64,000 bases of DNA from Allodiplogaster sudhausi (Eukaryota > Nematoda > Chromadorea > Rhabditida > Diplogasteridae): the NCBI GenBank assembly GCA_945643635.1, contig CALZFC010000005.1:1505001-1569000 (forward strand), written 5' to 3'. Below are positions 39,801 to 52,089 of the stretch, in pieces; positions within the stretch are counted from its first letter, which is position 1; each line of letters begins with the position of its first letter. The notes below the pieces were generated by a model. The model did not search any database and was not told the origin of the DNA. It saw only the letters and a program-made list of their open reading frames with translations. The translations under genes were made by a program, and so were the position numbers.

Positions 39801-42271
39801 AAGCTACAAGATGAAGAAGAGAGTTGGTGCGATCGAGGAGTTCTCGGTGGGCACTCTCAGTGATGGCGGCACTTCCCTCCGCACTGTGCTCACTGTCTCA
39901 GGCTGGATCGACAAGGATACGGTTAGACAGATCTTATACCGATTCGGCGTCCTGTTCAAATGACTCCGTTTCAATTGCTTAATGGCTTCACATCATTATC
40001 TTTTTATGAGATTTTTTTGCTGCTCATTTCTTGGTAACGGTAAAATAAAAAAGAAGAAGAATATCCATCCTCTCATAAAACAAGAACAGCAACGCCAGAA
40101 ATATGAGGAATGTCTAACCATTCCTCATATTTCTGGCATTGCTGTGGTTGTTATATGAGAGGATATTAAAAGAACGCGGGAATCGACTTCCTGAAGAGAA
40201 AATAAAGTGAACTTGTTTGAGAAGCCAGAAGAGGCCTTCGTCCACCAATGGCGGCATCTCTGCTGCGCGAAGGAGCAGTACACTCTCCACTACGAGAGCA
40301 GGTGCGGTTTCTTATCTCTATTTTAATTTGTATCGTTATCTTTCTTATTTTTATTTATTTTTGTAAGACAATCATATATTGAGAATAGATTATAACGAAA
40401 TGAGTGGATCTATACTTATGTTTCTCAAAGCATTTTAATTCTCCTTTCTTTCTATCGTAGTTGTGTGTTTAAGATATCTGCGCGAGCTTGGAAATGCGAT
40501 TGACTATCTGATGAGCTTCGCTGTTTCCGTTGCCATCCAACAGACACTCATGGAGACGGCGCTTCATGGTTTTTCATTTTAGTTACTTCTTAATCTAGTC
40601 ATTTATTTTTTTTTACTTATTTGGCTAGGTGAAAAGGGTGGATAATAGCTGAAATGTACATTGTTAAGGTCTGCTGGCGGCAGTCGCGTGGCCCGTCGCT
40701 CTGATGTCATGTGCCAGTGTCATGGACAATCCCTGGAATGTCTGCATCTCTCGAGCTACGGAAGTTTGTTACTTCCTTCTCTACCAATCTCTTGATGTTT
40801 ATACCTGTTCTCAAACTATTTTCCTTGAATATTATGTGTTTTTCTTCTTCTCTAGTTTTGCTTTGCTAACTATTTGTAATGACATTAATTGATGTGTTTT
40901 ATTATCCAACGTAGCGTTTTCATAGGTTGGCGAGCACCTGGCAGAAGTTCTGCTCTCGCGTGCACACGGAAAGCGACCAATCACTCTGATCGGCTTCTCC
41001 CTGGGGGCGAGAGTCATCTTCCACTGTCTACTCGCCATGAGCAAGCGAAGCGATAGCGTTGGTATAGTCATGTTTATCATTTGCTTTACTTTTTTGTGTA
41101 CTTTTTCGATTTTGTATGCTTTACCTAGGTTAGGGAAAGATCCAGATTGAAAAAAAACCATGACAGGCTCTTTTTTTCTTTTCTTTTCACTAATTGTAAA
41201 ATGTTTTCTCTAGAAAACGCTCTCTAGGAGCGATAAATTAGGCGTAGAACTATTTTGGAAGCATCTTCTTCTCCAGGCATAATCGAGGATGTCATACTGC
41301 TCGGCGCCCCCGTGTCGGCCTCTCCCAAGCAGTGGTCGCAGATCTGCCGAGTGGTGGGAGGCCGAGTCATCAATGGCTACTGCGAGACCGACTGGCTGCT
41401 GAGGTTTGCGATCACTTTTAAAAGAAGGAGTATCCCACGACGAACATTACAGTACCCTCCGCATATTTGTCGTACTGTAGAGCAGTCTTTATCCATCTCC
41501 AGATTCGTCTACCGCACAATGAGCGTGCAATTCTCGATCGCTGGCACGAGTCCAGTCGACAACCGCAGTAACCCGAGCATCTTCAACCACAATCTATCAC
41601 ATATTGTTAGTGCAAAGAGGGACTAATTAGTTAAATGTCATGATTAGAAAACTAAAGGTTGTTTACTCATTTCTGTCTTAGAAAATCAGGGCTTTTTATT
41701 TTACCTGTCGAAATTAGGGTAGAAATTCTTGGCCAACTGCCTTCATATTATAATATATACCCTCAGGTAAAAGGCCACCTGGACTACTCGCGCAAGCTGA
41801 CCGAAGTACTCGCTGCCGTGCAACTTCGCGTATCTCCACACTCGGAAGAGTCAGTTTAATATGAATGACTGCATGTGTTATAGTTTTTACCTTCTATGAA
41901 CGTACTTTATTAACCTGAAAGAAGTGGAGAACGAGGGAGAGGTAAAGCATTAAATGACGAATTTTAGATCCGTCGACAGTCTAGTTACGGTTGCTGAAGG
42001 GGTGCATGGAGATGAGGGAAATGGAGCTGAGGATGCTGAGCAGTCTAGCGAGGAGATAACCAAGACTGAAGAAAAGAAGGACGGTGGAAAGGAGGCTCCT
42101 GTACAAATCAACAACGGAATTCCCGCAGAAGATGACAGTGAGGATGGTAGCCGAGGAGATAGTCTAGAAAGAAAGCGACCCCTGTTCCAAGTTGGCGATC
42201 AGTCTCCAGGGTCCTCTCACAATACTAATCAGGATGATGTACATTTGTTAAGCAATCTTAATCTGAAATAA
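36843..42271 (+). CDS. TMCO4: TMCO4 homologue (DUF726 alpha/beta-hydrolase membrane protein)
   Basis: About 21 exons. Strong TMCO4 landmarks in order: NYDSRHRVFLRHLC (38506-38585), an 18-nt acidic microexon (38982-38999), basic KKIKRYLMIGAAGGVGG (39110-39207), Gly/Ala-rich membrane segments (39362-39406, 39522-39621), KKRVGAIEEF (39804-39921), MDNPWNVC (40669-40763), the nucleophile elbow GFSLGAR (40926-41061), IIEDVILLGAPV and INGYCETDWLLR (41277-41403), and FVYRTMSV (41503-41605). GxSxG marks an alpha/beta-hydrolase fold; the substrate is unknown to me. An acidic disordered tail follows (41968-42271, stop TAA). Donors after 38585 and 39207 are GC. The start at 36843 is the best in-phase choice; the join between the 37443-37510 exon and the exon ending 38049 is unresolved, so one small exon may be missing. 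Confidence 0.87.
37551..37649. repeat. Short fold-back in a TMCO4 intron
   Basis: TCCTGGCAATCATGCTCATTTGCCC near 37551-37575 pairs with the complement of GGGTAGGCAAATGAGCATTGGCAGGA near 37624-37649, with a loop of about 48 bases. It may be a MITE remnant. Confidence 0.7.
40060..40167. repeat. Hairpin element in a TMCO4 intron
   Basis: Arms of about 50 bp separated by the 6-base loop TCTAAC. The innermost 18 bp (CCAGAAATATGAGGAATG and its complement) are perfect; the outer part pairs with small mismatches (ATCCTCTCAT with ATGAGAGGAT). It sits between the exons ending 39921 and beginning 40222. Confidence 0.85.
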
Positions 42272-43149
42272 TCACTTAATCAAGAAGTATCCCTCACATT
42301 TTTCAGCGACAGGTATTCTCACATTTCGAGTGACTATTTGTAATGTACCAAATCTTACCCTGAATATCTGGTCTTCTCTTTTTGCCTCTCTAGTGATATC
42401 TTTTGACTTTTAAACTAATAATGATTATACCACTTGGTTACATTTTTTAAAATATATTATGAGAAGGATGATCAAGTGTATTATTTACGGTTCCCTACAA
42501 TATATCAATTTTGCTGGAAATAGGTTTGTAGCGATCGTATTTCATTGTAAAATGCTAACTTTAAGATTTGGTTGTAATCATTTCTCTATGTATATGCGCT
42601 GAAGAATGTAGAGTGAAGAATATGGCTGTCTGTGCCATAGTAAAGGATCCGACCGAGTCATGGAGAGCAAGAACATCTATTCATGGCATTCAATCGTAAA
42701 ATGTAGAACCGCTCCAGAGCTGAGCAGTAGAATTATACAGTGGGTGACGAGTTGTGGGGAGGAATTCTCAATGACTGCATATGATAATTATACACCACAG
42801 AGAGAGCACTCAAGTAAGCGGAGAAAGCGAAAGTGCCCGCGGCGAAGGGTGAAGAGGACTGCGCGCGAGCGGCGGATCAAAAGCCAAGTGAAAGCAAAAC
42901 AGTTGCCAAGGTCACTGACAATGCTCGGTCTAGCCTCTGCACGTACAAAGTTGGTTTCAGAATGGGCAGCCGACTAATTTGCAGACCAAAGGACGGTCAT
43001 GCGTAAATAGAGTTAAACGGAAGGTGTGTTAATGTTTACTTTGACTTTTACAGCTCTGAAAACAACCATTAGTTTTAACGATTAGTTAATGGCGAACTAA
43101 CGAATGGAGACGAAAAAAAACGTGGTCATGTTCAACAAAAGAGTCGATT

Positions 43150-43480
43150 CTTGCTTTCTCTTCTCTCTCTCGGTCAACGCCATTTGACCATTCTCCTTGC
43201 TGTTTTCTATCACATTTCCCTTTCACGCTCTTTCCTTCTCTCATACTCTTTGCATCTCTCTCTCTCTCTCTTTCTTTGTTTCTCTCTCTCTCTCTCCCTT
43301 TCTTACTCCATACCTGCCTCGATTCTCTCATACCTAGCTGTCACCTCTCCTGCTCACTCGGGTTTATTTCACTTGCCTCCTTCCTCTCATGCCAACCACC
43401 TTGACGGTCTCCCTTTCTTTCCTCTTTTTAATGTTATCATCATTGTCATCTCTCTCTCCTTTCTCTCTCTCTCTCTCTCC

Positions 43481-43560
<80 letters not shown>

Positions 43561-43585
43561 CTATGTCTCCTTCTCTCTCTTCTCG

Positions 43586-43634
<49 letters not shown>

Positions 43635-43700
43635 ATTCTTCATTTCTCTCTATCTGTGTCTGTCTCGCCCTATCTCTCGCTCGCTATCTCGCGCTCTCTT
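43150..43700. repeat. (CT)n-rich pyrimidine domain
   Basis: About 550 bp almost exclusively C and T, with the purest (CT)n runs at 43450-43555 and 43590-43630. It is non-coding low-complexity DNA. Confidence 0.9.
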
Positions 43701-44239
43701 TTTTAGCCTATAGCTCCTCCACCTTTTAATAAACGTGTTCTTCTATATAATTCCTTGCTGCCAACTTATTTGACCTTTCCTCAATTAAATTAATTGTACT
43801 TTCTATATACAAAATCTATCTGTTTTATCAAAATGATTTTGTGCCTACCTATGTGCTCTTAAAGGAGGCGAAAACCCAATTTTTTTGCTATAAGGATGAT
43901 TCTGCGAATATGTCCGGATTGAGCTTGCGAAAGCATCAGCAAAAATTCAATTTACTAAACTAAAAGTTAGAGGAGTAATTTGCATCTGAAAAGAGTCACC
44001 TGATCATGAGGGAAATATTAGTGATTATACAGAACTTTAAATTTAACATTAGTCCCCTGACCAAATTACGGCCAAATAGGATTGACGAGCATCTCATGAC
44101 CGAAAAGCGTGAAATATCGTCGTTCGGCCGTAAAATATATGCCGTCATATTCATGATTCACCAAACGGACGCAAACTGCCAGTTGAAATCGCCCAATCAA
44201 ACGCATGTTTTACGAGAAAAGGTTTCGAAGCAAGGATCT

Positions 44240-44432
44240 TGGCAAATTGCCAGGATCACGTGGCAAATAGCAATATTCACCCATTCACCCATTCACCCAG
44301 CATTCACCCACATTCACCCACGCTATGTATTTTAGTACTTGGGTGAATGTGGGTGAATGCTGGGTGAATCCTGGGTGAATGCGGAGTGAATGAGTGAATG
44401 GGTGAACTTTGCTATTTGCCGGATTACGTTGC
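44240..44432. repeat. Inverted ATTCACCC minisatellite hairpin
   Basis: The left arm carries several ATTCACCC/ATTCACCCA units; the right arm (44338-44405) carries the complement GGGTGAAT(G). The arms are extended outward by GGCAAATAGCAA (44262) pairing with TTGCTATTTGCC (44409). The loop is about 20 bases around 44322-44337. It is a fold-back whose arms are themselves tandem repeats. Confidence 0.85.
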
Positions 44433-44593
44433 CAAAATGTATCGTACTATAAGATCTGCCATTTCGTGCTAGGAGCTTCCGAGTTTAAGCCTCCTTTAAA
44501 GAATGCTTTTTACCCCATACTCTCTCTCTCTCTCTCTCTCTCGTGCTTCTCATGGCATCGTCACATCTTTTATGGCACCTGCTTCTTTTCCGC

Positions 44594-46097
44594 ATGCGCA
44601 CCAGCGCAGTCGCCCTTTTATTACTACTTCTCCGATCGGACTTGCTCGACACCCGAGAACCGGCTGGTTTACGACAGCACGACGCTCTTTCCCGGCGTCT
44701 GAAGCGTGCCGCGATCCTCGATGATGACGAAGTCACGGAAAAGGACAGGGTGCAAAAATGCTCTGATTTTGATTAAGAAATTATTGGCGGATTTATTTCA
44801 ATATATTCATTATTTCAATAGTTCAATAATTCGGTATGATCTCCTAAATTTCGTAAATTTATACGTTTATTATATAAACATATGCAATTTAGATAGCTTG
44901 CCACGAGCTGCGTGAAGAGTATTCGCGAGTATGCGGGAGAGGAGTTGCGAAAGGCGAGGTTAATAGGATATTGTATTTACAGCCAATCGTATTAGCTTAT
45001 CGATGAGAGTTGTTGAATAGTACTAATTAATTAGATCTTTGTTTGCGTTGAACTCAGGCCGCCTTCTGCACTGCTTACGACAACGTGTGCAAGCGCCTCG
45101 ATAGCGAGGAGTACGGCATAGCCGAGGAAAAGGCATGAGTTTTCTTCTTCTCCATTTTTTTTAATGATTACTATGAACTTATAACTTTATCACTTAGTTA
45201 TTTCCGCATATAACAAATCAATTGTTTCGACAACCGTGGCATGAACTTGTGTCTTCTAACAGATGCGCGTTCTTCCGCAGCGAATTGAAGAGACGGCAGC
45301 TCTTCCAGCGAGAGGTCGACTCGAGCCGATCGAGAAGGAAGACGATGAAGATGAAACGTACGTTTCATAACGCAAATTGGTTCAGTCAGTATAACATACA
45401 TTCTGTTGGGTCATTTCCTCTATTGGCGTTGAAAGTGCAAAATGATTCAGGGAATCAAAAATAGTTTCGATCAACATTTAAAATTTGTGTCTTCGATGAA
45501 GATGATAGCGAACGGTTCATCGTAAATGTCTTGAAGAATTGAAGCTGATTCAATATGAGGAAAGGTAGTGGAAGAGAGTTGTTCTTTTTATTCAAACGAA
45601 CGAAAGTAAGTAATTTTGGATGTCTTCAGTAATGAAAGTAAAGTTAGTTTCTTGAGTGGACCCGTCCTGGCTCCACCTCCTCCACTGCCATCCTCGTCGT
45701 CGGCCTCTTCTTCTTCTTCTTCTTCAGCTTCATCCTCCTCCTCTCGCCCTCACCACGAGCACCGCCGAGTCGACTTCACCGACTTCTGCAACCAGTTCAA
45801 GAATCGCTATCTCTTCGTCTGTCCAAACCCTTTCCGCTTCGGGCAAAAGGTTCGTGCAATTCTCTCTTTCTCGCGATTTCTCTACACTTCTCTCTCTCTA
45901 TGTCTCTCTTTCTCTCTCGATCCCCCACTCTCTCGATCTTTTCAATCAGGCTGTCGTCTTCTGTCCAATCTACTCGGAGAGGTGCCATGTTCCTCTGCCG
46001 GAGAAGCCAGTTGTGCCGACTCAGAAGCCTTCTGGCGGCGGCGGAATGCGCGCCTCCATCGCTCGTCTCTGCGCCAATTACAGGTTCCATCTTATTC

Positions 46098-46134
<37 letters not shown>

Positions 46135-47009
46135 GCTGTCAGACTGCAAGGCTTTTTTAAAAATGATGTCTGATTTTAACATTTCACCATATTTAGCGGT
46201 GTAATAAAATATTAACGTATTAATATAATTTTAATTAACGAAAATGAGAGGTGTTCCAAAAAAGACTTTGGAATCCTCGAAAAGGGGAAGATAATTTGAA
46301 CTTGCCGCGAACTCCCCGTTACTTGAGGCGCTTCGCGTCAATGTACTGCAGCAACCCACTCTTCCTCGGCCAATCACAGTATCGGACAGCCTGTGACCGT
46401 TACCATCGATACTGTAGCGACATGGGACGGTAGGGGCTCTGGCCTTCTTCCGTTTGCTTGATTTTTGAGTAACCTCGTTACATTAACCATGATAGATTCT
46501 TCTTGGAGGATATATGTACATATGTATGTATGTATGTACTATTTACTACCTTGATGCTCTGATAAAAGTCGAAATTTCAATCTATCAGAATGTTCATAGG
46601 TTTTTTTCTAAATGCGAGCTTGAAATGAGCCATTTATGGAGTTATAAATATGTATGTAAATAAGTACATACAAAACATGCAGAACATAAAATCCTTGAAA
46701 CGCTTTTTTTTTCTTTGAACATGAACAGAATTTTCAGATAAGCATATAGCCGAACACGCAAAGATTGCACAGCGAGCCGAAGGAATGATAAGAAATAAGA
46801 CATTGTAAAAAAAAAAGTACACATATTAAGAGCCAGTAAAATATTTGGTCGGATGTGCAAGCGTAATGAGATGTCGCATGGAATGTTATTTGAGGTAGAA
46901 TTAATTAATACACCTTTTTTTCGTGGATTTTATGAATGATCTGGGCTGACTGTGAGCCTGAAGAAATAGAGTTGTCTCGTTGAAGAATATGTCCTCTGAC
47001 AGGAAATAG
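44594..47009 (+). CDS. Secreted cysteine-containing protein of unknown function
   Basis: Eight exons: 44594-44749, 44893-44958, 45058-45132 (GC donor), 45263-45357, 45657-45849, 45950-46083, 46328-46429 and a tentative last exon 46970-47009, total 861 nt, 286 residues. The ATG at 44594 opens a leader (MRTSAVALLLLLL), then an acidic segment, a pair of cysteines per small exon (ACHE/RVCG, FCTAY/NVCK), a Pro/Ser-rich linker (about 45670-45745), and a C-terminal cysteine region with DFCNQFKNRYLFVCPNPF, VFCPIYSERC, RLCANYR, MYCSNP and CDRYHRYC. The regular spacing of C..F/Y..C units suggests disulphide-bonded helical repeats of a nematode secreted family, but I cannot name it. Convergent with the minus-strand gene ending at 47044, 34 bases away. 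Confidence 0.7.
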
Positions 47010-47043
47010 CCAGCTGACACGAAAAATGTGTCGCCCTTCACGG

Positions 47044-49244
47044 TCAGTACCTTCTAATTTCGTTGGTTATCCTTTCATCCGTTCTGTAGCATTCGATCAT
47101 TCGCTTCTTCAGCACGGCGGAGAGGACGTTCGAGGCTTCTGAGAGGGCCTCGTAGCCAGAAGAGCTCTCACAACTGAGTAAGACATCTTGTATTGCTAAT
47201 TTATGTAGATGTGCAAAAACCTCAATTAATAATTCCCAAAACACACTTAAATTTTTTACAGTCTATGCGAAAGAAAATGTCCAAGCCTACCGCTCGGCCG
47301 CGACGCAGCAGTCGCGCAACGCGGCACAGCGGGCTTTCCGTGCGAAGAGCGCAGTCCGGCACGCGGCAGGCGGAGAGGCGGAAGCGGCAGGAGAGGCCGG
47401 CTCCTCTGGCAGCGGCGACAGCAGGAGCGCAGTGTTACAGGGGCGGCCGGACTGTGTATGGCATGATGTGAACTATTTATTTATTTATTCTTAGTCTTCA
47501 TATATTATTAATATTCATATTCCGGTTTTATCAGCTATTATACAAATATTCCGGAACACCTGACCTGAAAAGGGAAATCGAAATCCGAAAATTTTTTTTA
47601 AAAGAAGCCTTGAAAAAAATGATGAATTCATCGGAAGCAAACAGTTCTTCTCACCGTTAAAGGATGCAGCTCTGCCGTCTCATTCGCTGTTGCGACGCAA
47701 CCTCGCAAGAAGTCGGCAGTCCGCGCCCGGAGAGCGCGCATTTCCGCCAGCTGAGCCGCAGCCACCGACTCACACTTAGGCTCGGCCAGGATCTTGCAGG
47801 AACAGGGACATTGCTACTTGAGATAAGACAGCGAGCGGAAGAGGGAGCAAGAGATCGAGTGAGAGAGAGAAAGAGAAAAAGAGAGAGAGAGAGAAAGAGA
47901 AAGAGAGAAGAAGTGAATTTTTAACATTAATTTCATGATAATAAGCTAGACTAACGCCCTGCGTGAGAGTGCAAGCCTGGCGGAATTCGTCCAGCTCGAC
48001 CGCGCATCGGATGTACGGCTCGCATAACGTTGCAGCATCCTACTTCTTTATTTTAATTTTTCTATTAACGAATCATTTTCTTGTCTACACAATTACTACA
48101 TTCATAAACTATAGCAGTAAACAGTTGTTGTTTTCTTATCTTTATATTTGTAATAATAGTTACTTGCAGAAATGTTTAAAAAGGTTAAAGAGGTTAAAAC
48201 GAACGCTAGGCAAGCGAGGCGTGATCTTGATCGTCACAGACCTTGCCACTGAAGAGGATTCATTGCTTTCATCCAAGAATCTTTTTAAATAATTATGTAC
48301 ATGTATGTGTATGTATTTAGATTAATTATCGCGGTTTAGTGTGATGCAGAGGATAATTATATAATTATTTTTAGAGAAAACTAAAATATGATTATTAAAA
48401 GATCCCAACTTTTCTCTGCTGAGCTCTCGAGCGCGGCAAGAGCAGCAGTCGCTTCCACGAGACGCGGCGTCTTGAGCGGGGCCGCTTCTACTGTCTCAGG
48501 CCGGCGGCGGATGTTCGACGCGAGCGAACTCTCAAAAAGAAGAGTAAATCTCTGAATATGACTTCTTAATACAACCTCCTTTAGCAGCTTCTCCAGCCGG
48601 CCGCCTCCTCGCGTCACGCCCGCGCGCATCGAACGGCAGTCCGCGAGTCGCAGGCCGATCTGCTCCTGCAGCGCAGCCGCGACGCGTCCCGACTGCGACC
48701 GCGACGCGAGCTGCTCGCATCTGATGGCCATTCTCGTCTTCTCTTTCCTCTCTCTGCCTCATACAGTCTCTCTCAATGTTTCTCTCGCTCTCTCCCTCTC
48801 TCTCTGTCTTACCTCATGGCCGGCTCACAGCATCTTCTGAGCTGTGCACATCTCCTCCTCCTCTGCCTGACACTCTCATAGCAGCGCGCGGCTGCCTTCA
48901 CTGAAGTCCGCGCCGGTCGCAGCCGTTCCAAAGCGACGGCGCATTCATCGCTCTGCAAGCAGCGATGCGACTTGGAATTCATTTCTGGAAACGCAATTTA
49001 TCATGGATAAAGCCACCTTTAACCAAAAATGAGTTCCTAAATGTCATACCATATCTCTGCCGTAGTCGTCAGCCATCCCATCATCCATCAACAGAGCGTC
49101 TCCAATACATTCGAGGGCGACGCGACGTTGGTGAGAGAGGGCGCGGCGGAGACGGGAGTAAAGGGGGTGCAGCTGCACTCCGCACACCGACGTGTCCTCC
49201 ATCACACGGTCGTTCTGAAGAGAGTCATGGAAAAGAGAGAGAGG

Positions 49245-49278
<34 letters not shown>

Positions 49279-50390
49279 GAGAAATAGAGAAAAGAGAGAG
49301 AGAGGGAGAGAGAGAGAGAATTATAGGTGTAGTGGAGGAACACGGCAGGGAGAAGTCAGTCAAGTCTCAAAAAGATAAACAAACTGCATACTAATTGTAG
49401 TTGTCACAAAGTTGTGCGGAATATAACGGTGCAAAGAGGACGACTAATCGCTTAGCAGGCCTGTTCACACTGGTCAGGGGTCTCTTCTAACGAGAACTCG
49501 AAGTCATTGCATGGCGAGAGAGAAAGAGAATTAGGGAGAAAAGAACGTGCAAAACAAGAGGTTACGAGGGAGAGAAAGAGAGAAAAGAAAAGGAGTGGGA
49601 AACAGTGGGAGGAGTGAGAGTGAAAACATTCAGTACTAATGCTACTGGCCAGTTCTTTGACTTTCACTTACTGACATGAGAGAAAAGACTGGCGAATATC
49701 AAAAGAGAGCTCGTGAGAGATGTCACAGAGTAGTCAGGACAAAGAAATACAAACTAACCCTAGAATTGGAAAGAGAGCTACATACAAGAAAAGAGAGAGA
49801 GAGAGAGAGAGAGAGGCAGGAATAGAGAGATTTAAAAAAGAGAGAAAAAAATCGCTGGACCTTTACGGGCACAAATTCGATGCGTCGCCCTGGCTTGCCT
49901 TCTTGAAGCTCGAGAAATTCGCAGTGTTCCTGAGGAGGTTGGAATGTGTAGATCATTGTGATTGTTAACATGGCAACAAAAAGTTTGGAAAAAGAAGCAG
50001 TAGCAGTCTAATTTGCCAGGTTACATGAGAAATACAATTCTTCACTTTTTCATTATATGATATGTAATTAATTGCTTGAATTAGCAATATTTCCGTGAAG
50101 AAAGTCTAGCCTCAGTGGCATGGACATCTCTTCGACACGCAGTGTACTCGGCGCAGAGCGACACGGCCACGCCCTCCTGGCGGGCAAAATACAATTATAT
50201 TGACATAATACATATATTACATAATATTTAACAGCAATAATGTGTTAAAAGATTTTAAAAAAAGAGACAAAACGCTTCCAACTTGTTCGTCTCTTTCATG
50301 AAAGACTTGAGAAGAAGCGGATGCAGCAAGGGTCAAAAGCATTAAGACCGCAATGGCAGAACGCCGCCGGCGACTTCTTATTTCGCGCAT
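47044..50390 (-). CDS. Secreted Cys/Arg-rich helical protein, unrecognised
   Basis: About twelve exons: 50390-50307, 50176-50111, 49929-49861, 49496-49461, 49214-49050, 48952-48813, 48720-48576, 48530-48420 (or 48410), 48018-47956, 47792-47655, 47451-47291 and 47164-47044; about 432 residues. It starts with a basic leader (MREIRSRRRRSAIAVLMLL) followed by ASASSQ. The body is rich in Arg and Ala with spaced cysteines (SLCAEYTACRRD, HCEFLEL, RCYESVRQRRRRCAQLRRCC, RLADCRSMR, RALRDCC-like CAALRDCC), predicting helices with inter-helix disulphides. Three donors look like GC (after 50111, 49461, 48420). The join between the 48530 and 48018 exons needs the GC donor and is the weakest. No enzymatic motif is visible. 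It lies tail to tail with the plus-strand secreted protein, which shares the helical cysteine style; a shared function is only inference. Confidence 0.65.
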
Positions 50391-51313
50391 TCGATTTTTT
50401 TCTCTTCTTAGGAATGCTAAATTATAAAAGCAATTTTTAGGGTTGTTTTAAAATACTTGAGGACACGTAGATGTGAATGCGGCGAAAGTACTTTCCATAG
50501 TCAAAGGTGTTTGGATAAGCAGCCATGAAGATAAAGGATAAGAATGCTGCAAATGTTCCGGGGAATGTGTGTACATACACATCACAGGATGAAAACTCTC
50601 TAAGCCTAGTTTCAATTTGAAATGCCAGCTTGAAACGTTGATTGAGAAAGAGAGAACAAGGCAGGCATTGAGAACTTGCACCGAATTCCAAATTTCCAGG
50701 ACGGTGGCACTTGCCGGAGGCGAGGAAAAAAGAGTGAGAGTGGATCGGGTATGTTGCGTTGTGGCGACTTGACGAGATTAAGGCAGGGAGAAGAGGCGGA
50801 GAGAGCGCGGCATTTTGAGAGAGCGCAGAGAAAGAGACATGTTCACAATGGCTCGGAGGGGATATCTTGCCGGGATCATCCCCATGGGCTGCGCGCGTCA
50901 GCATCGCGACTGAGCCCGTCACATGGAAGAGAGAGAGAGAGAGAGAGACAGAGAGAGAGAGGAGAGAGATAGAGAGGAGAGGGAGAGAGATAATGAGTGA
51001 GAGTCAGAGAGTAGGGGAGAAAAAGAGGGAGACAGACGGAGAGTAATGTACAGAAGAGGGAACAACAGGTGGAAAAAGACAAGTCACAGAAGAAAAGAAG
51101 TCTTGAAAGTAAAAGTGAGAGAGTGAGCGAAACGAGCTGGACATCACTGAGACAATTGTTGTTGTCAGCACGTCTACTCTATTCCTATTCACTATCTCTC
51201 TTCCCCCCCCCCTCCCCCTCTCTCTTTTCCTCTCAGCAGGAGCTCTACTACCAAATCGTTCAATGGCTTACTCCAGCTCGCCTCACTTTAACTATCTCAT
51301 GTTCCCGCGTTTT

Positions 51314-51367
<54 letters not shown>

Positions 51368-52089
51368 TTACTCTCACCCCTTTCCATCTCTTGACCCAAC
51401 TTTCTCCCCTCCAGAGCATTCCAATGCGACTGTTCTTACCATTTGATGCCCCCAGGTTGGCTCTGGCGTTCTCGCCAGATTCTTTATCATTCTCAAGAGA
51501 CAGTCTCTCATGAACTCTCTCCCTCCCTCTCTCTCTCTCTCTCTAACTTTCGCGCTCTCTCTCTCTCGTTCCTATTTATCCTCCCTCTTTGCGTTGTTAA
51601 CCTACGAAAAGAGATTTATATGACCTTTTACCCGGCCGATCCGACTCTTCCAGAATACGCGCGGATCCGGATAGAGTCAATTGCTTGGATGATCAACTCA
51701 TAAAGAATCACAGACAAGAATTGCAATAGATAGAGAGAGAGAGAGAGAGAGAGAAAGAGAGCGAGAGAAGTAGGGAGAAATCTGGGAGGCTAACTAGAGG
51801 GCATGGTAATTACGTGTGCTGGGATATACATAAATGCTGAAGTATGTATGACTTGGCGATCTTTCATAAATCGAGAGCTACTCATCCTTTTAGGGTGTGG
51901 CTCGGGCAGAGATGTTGTTGGAGTCGATGACATCTGAACTGTTGACAGGAGTAGAAGAGAATGATGAAAGAGAATTGGGAAGGAGGGGGGGGGGTGACTC
52001 TTAATGGCTGACTCTCTCTTCACGCTGTGATCGAACAAAACCGGCTCGAAACGGTTGGTTCCGAAACGCGAGAGTCTTTCAACATTGGA
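50391..52089. other. Intergenic region upstream of the erlin gene
   Basis: Contains (GA)n at 50930-51000 and 51730-51770, (CT)n at 51310-51370 and 51525-51570, a mixed C-rich run near 51205-51220 and a run of about 10 G near 51976. An overlapping minus-strand open frame at 50437-50922 lies next to the leader exon of the preceding gene but shows no recognisable domain. Short open stretches at 51418-51495 and 51600-51703 are unassigned. Confidence 0.5.

Larger units (their letters stand above)
42272..44593. other. Intergenic region with small ORF, CT tract and inverted minisatellite
   Basis: Holds an open frame at 42660-42977 (105 codons, strongly basic in its middle, unrecognised and unsupported by splice or family evidence), a long pyrimidine tract at about 43150-43700, and an inverted repeat at 44240-44432. 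The remainder is AT-rich without gene signals. Confidence 0.5.

Noticed and set aside
42660..42977. 105-codon basic open frame
   Set aside because: No homology or splice context; listed only within the intergenic description.
50437..50922. 161-codon minus-strand open frame upstream of the Cys/Arg-rich gene
   Set aside because: No recognisable domain, overlaps an equally open plus-strand frame, and the secreted gene has a better start with a leader at 50390.
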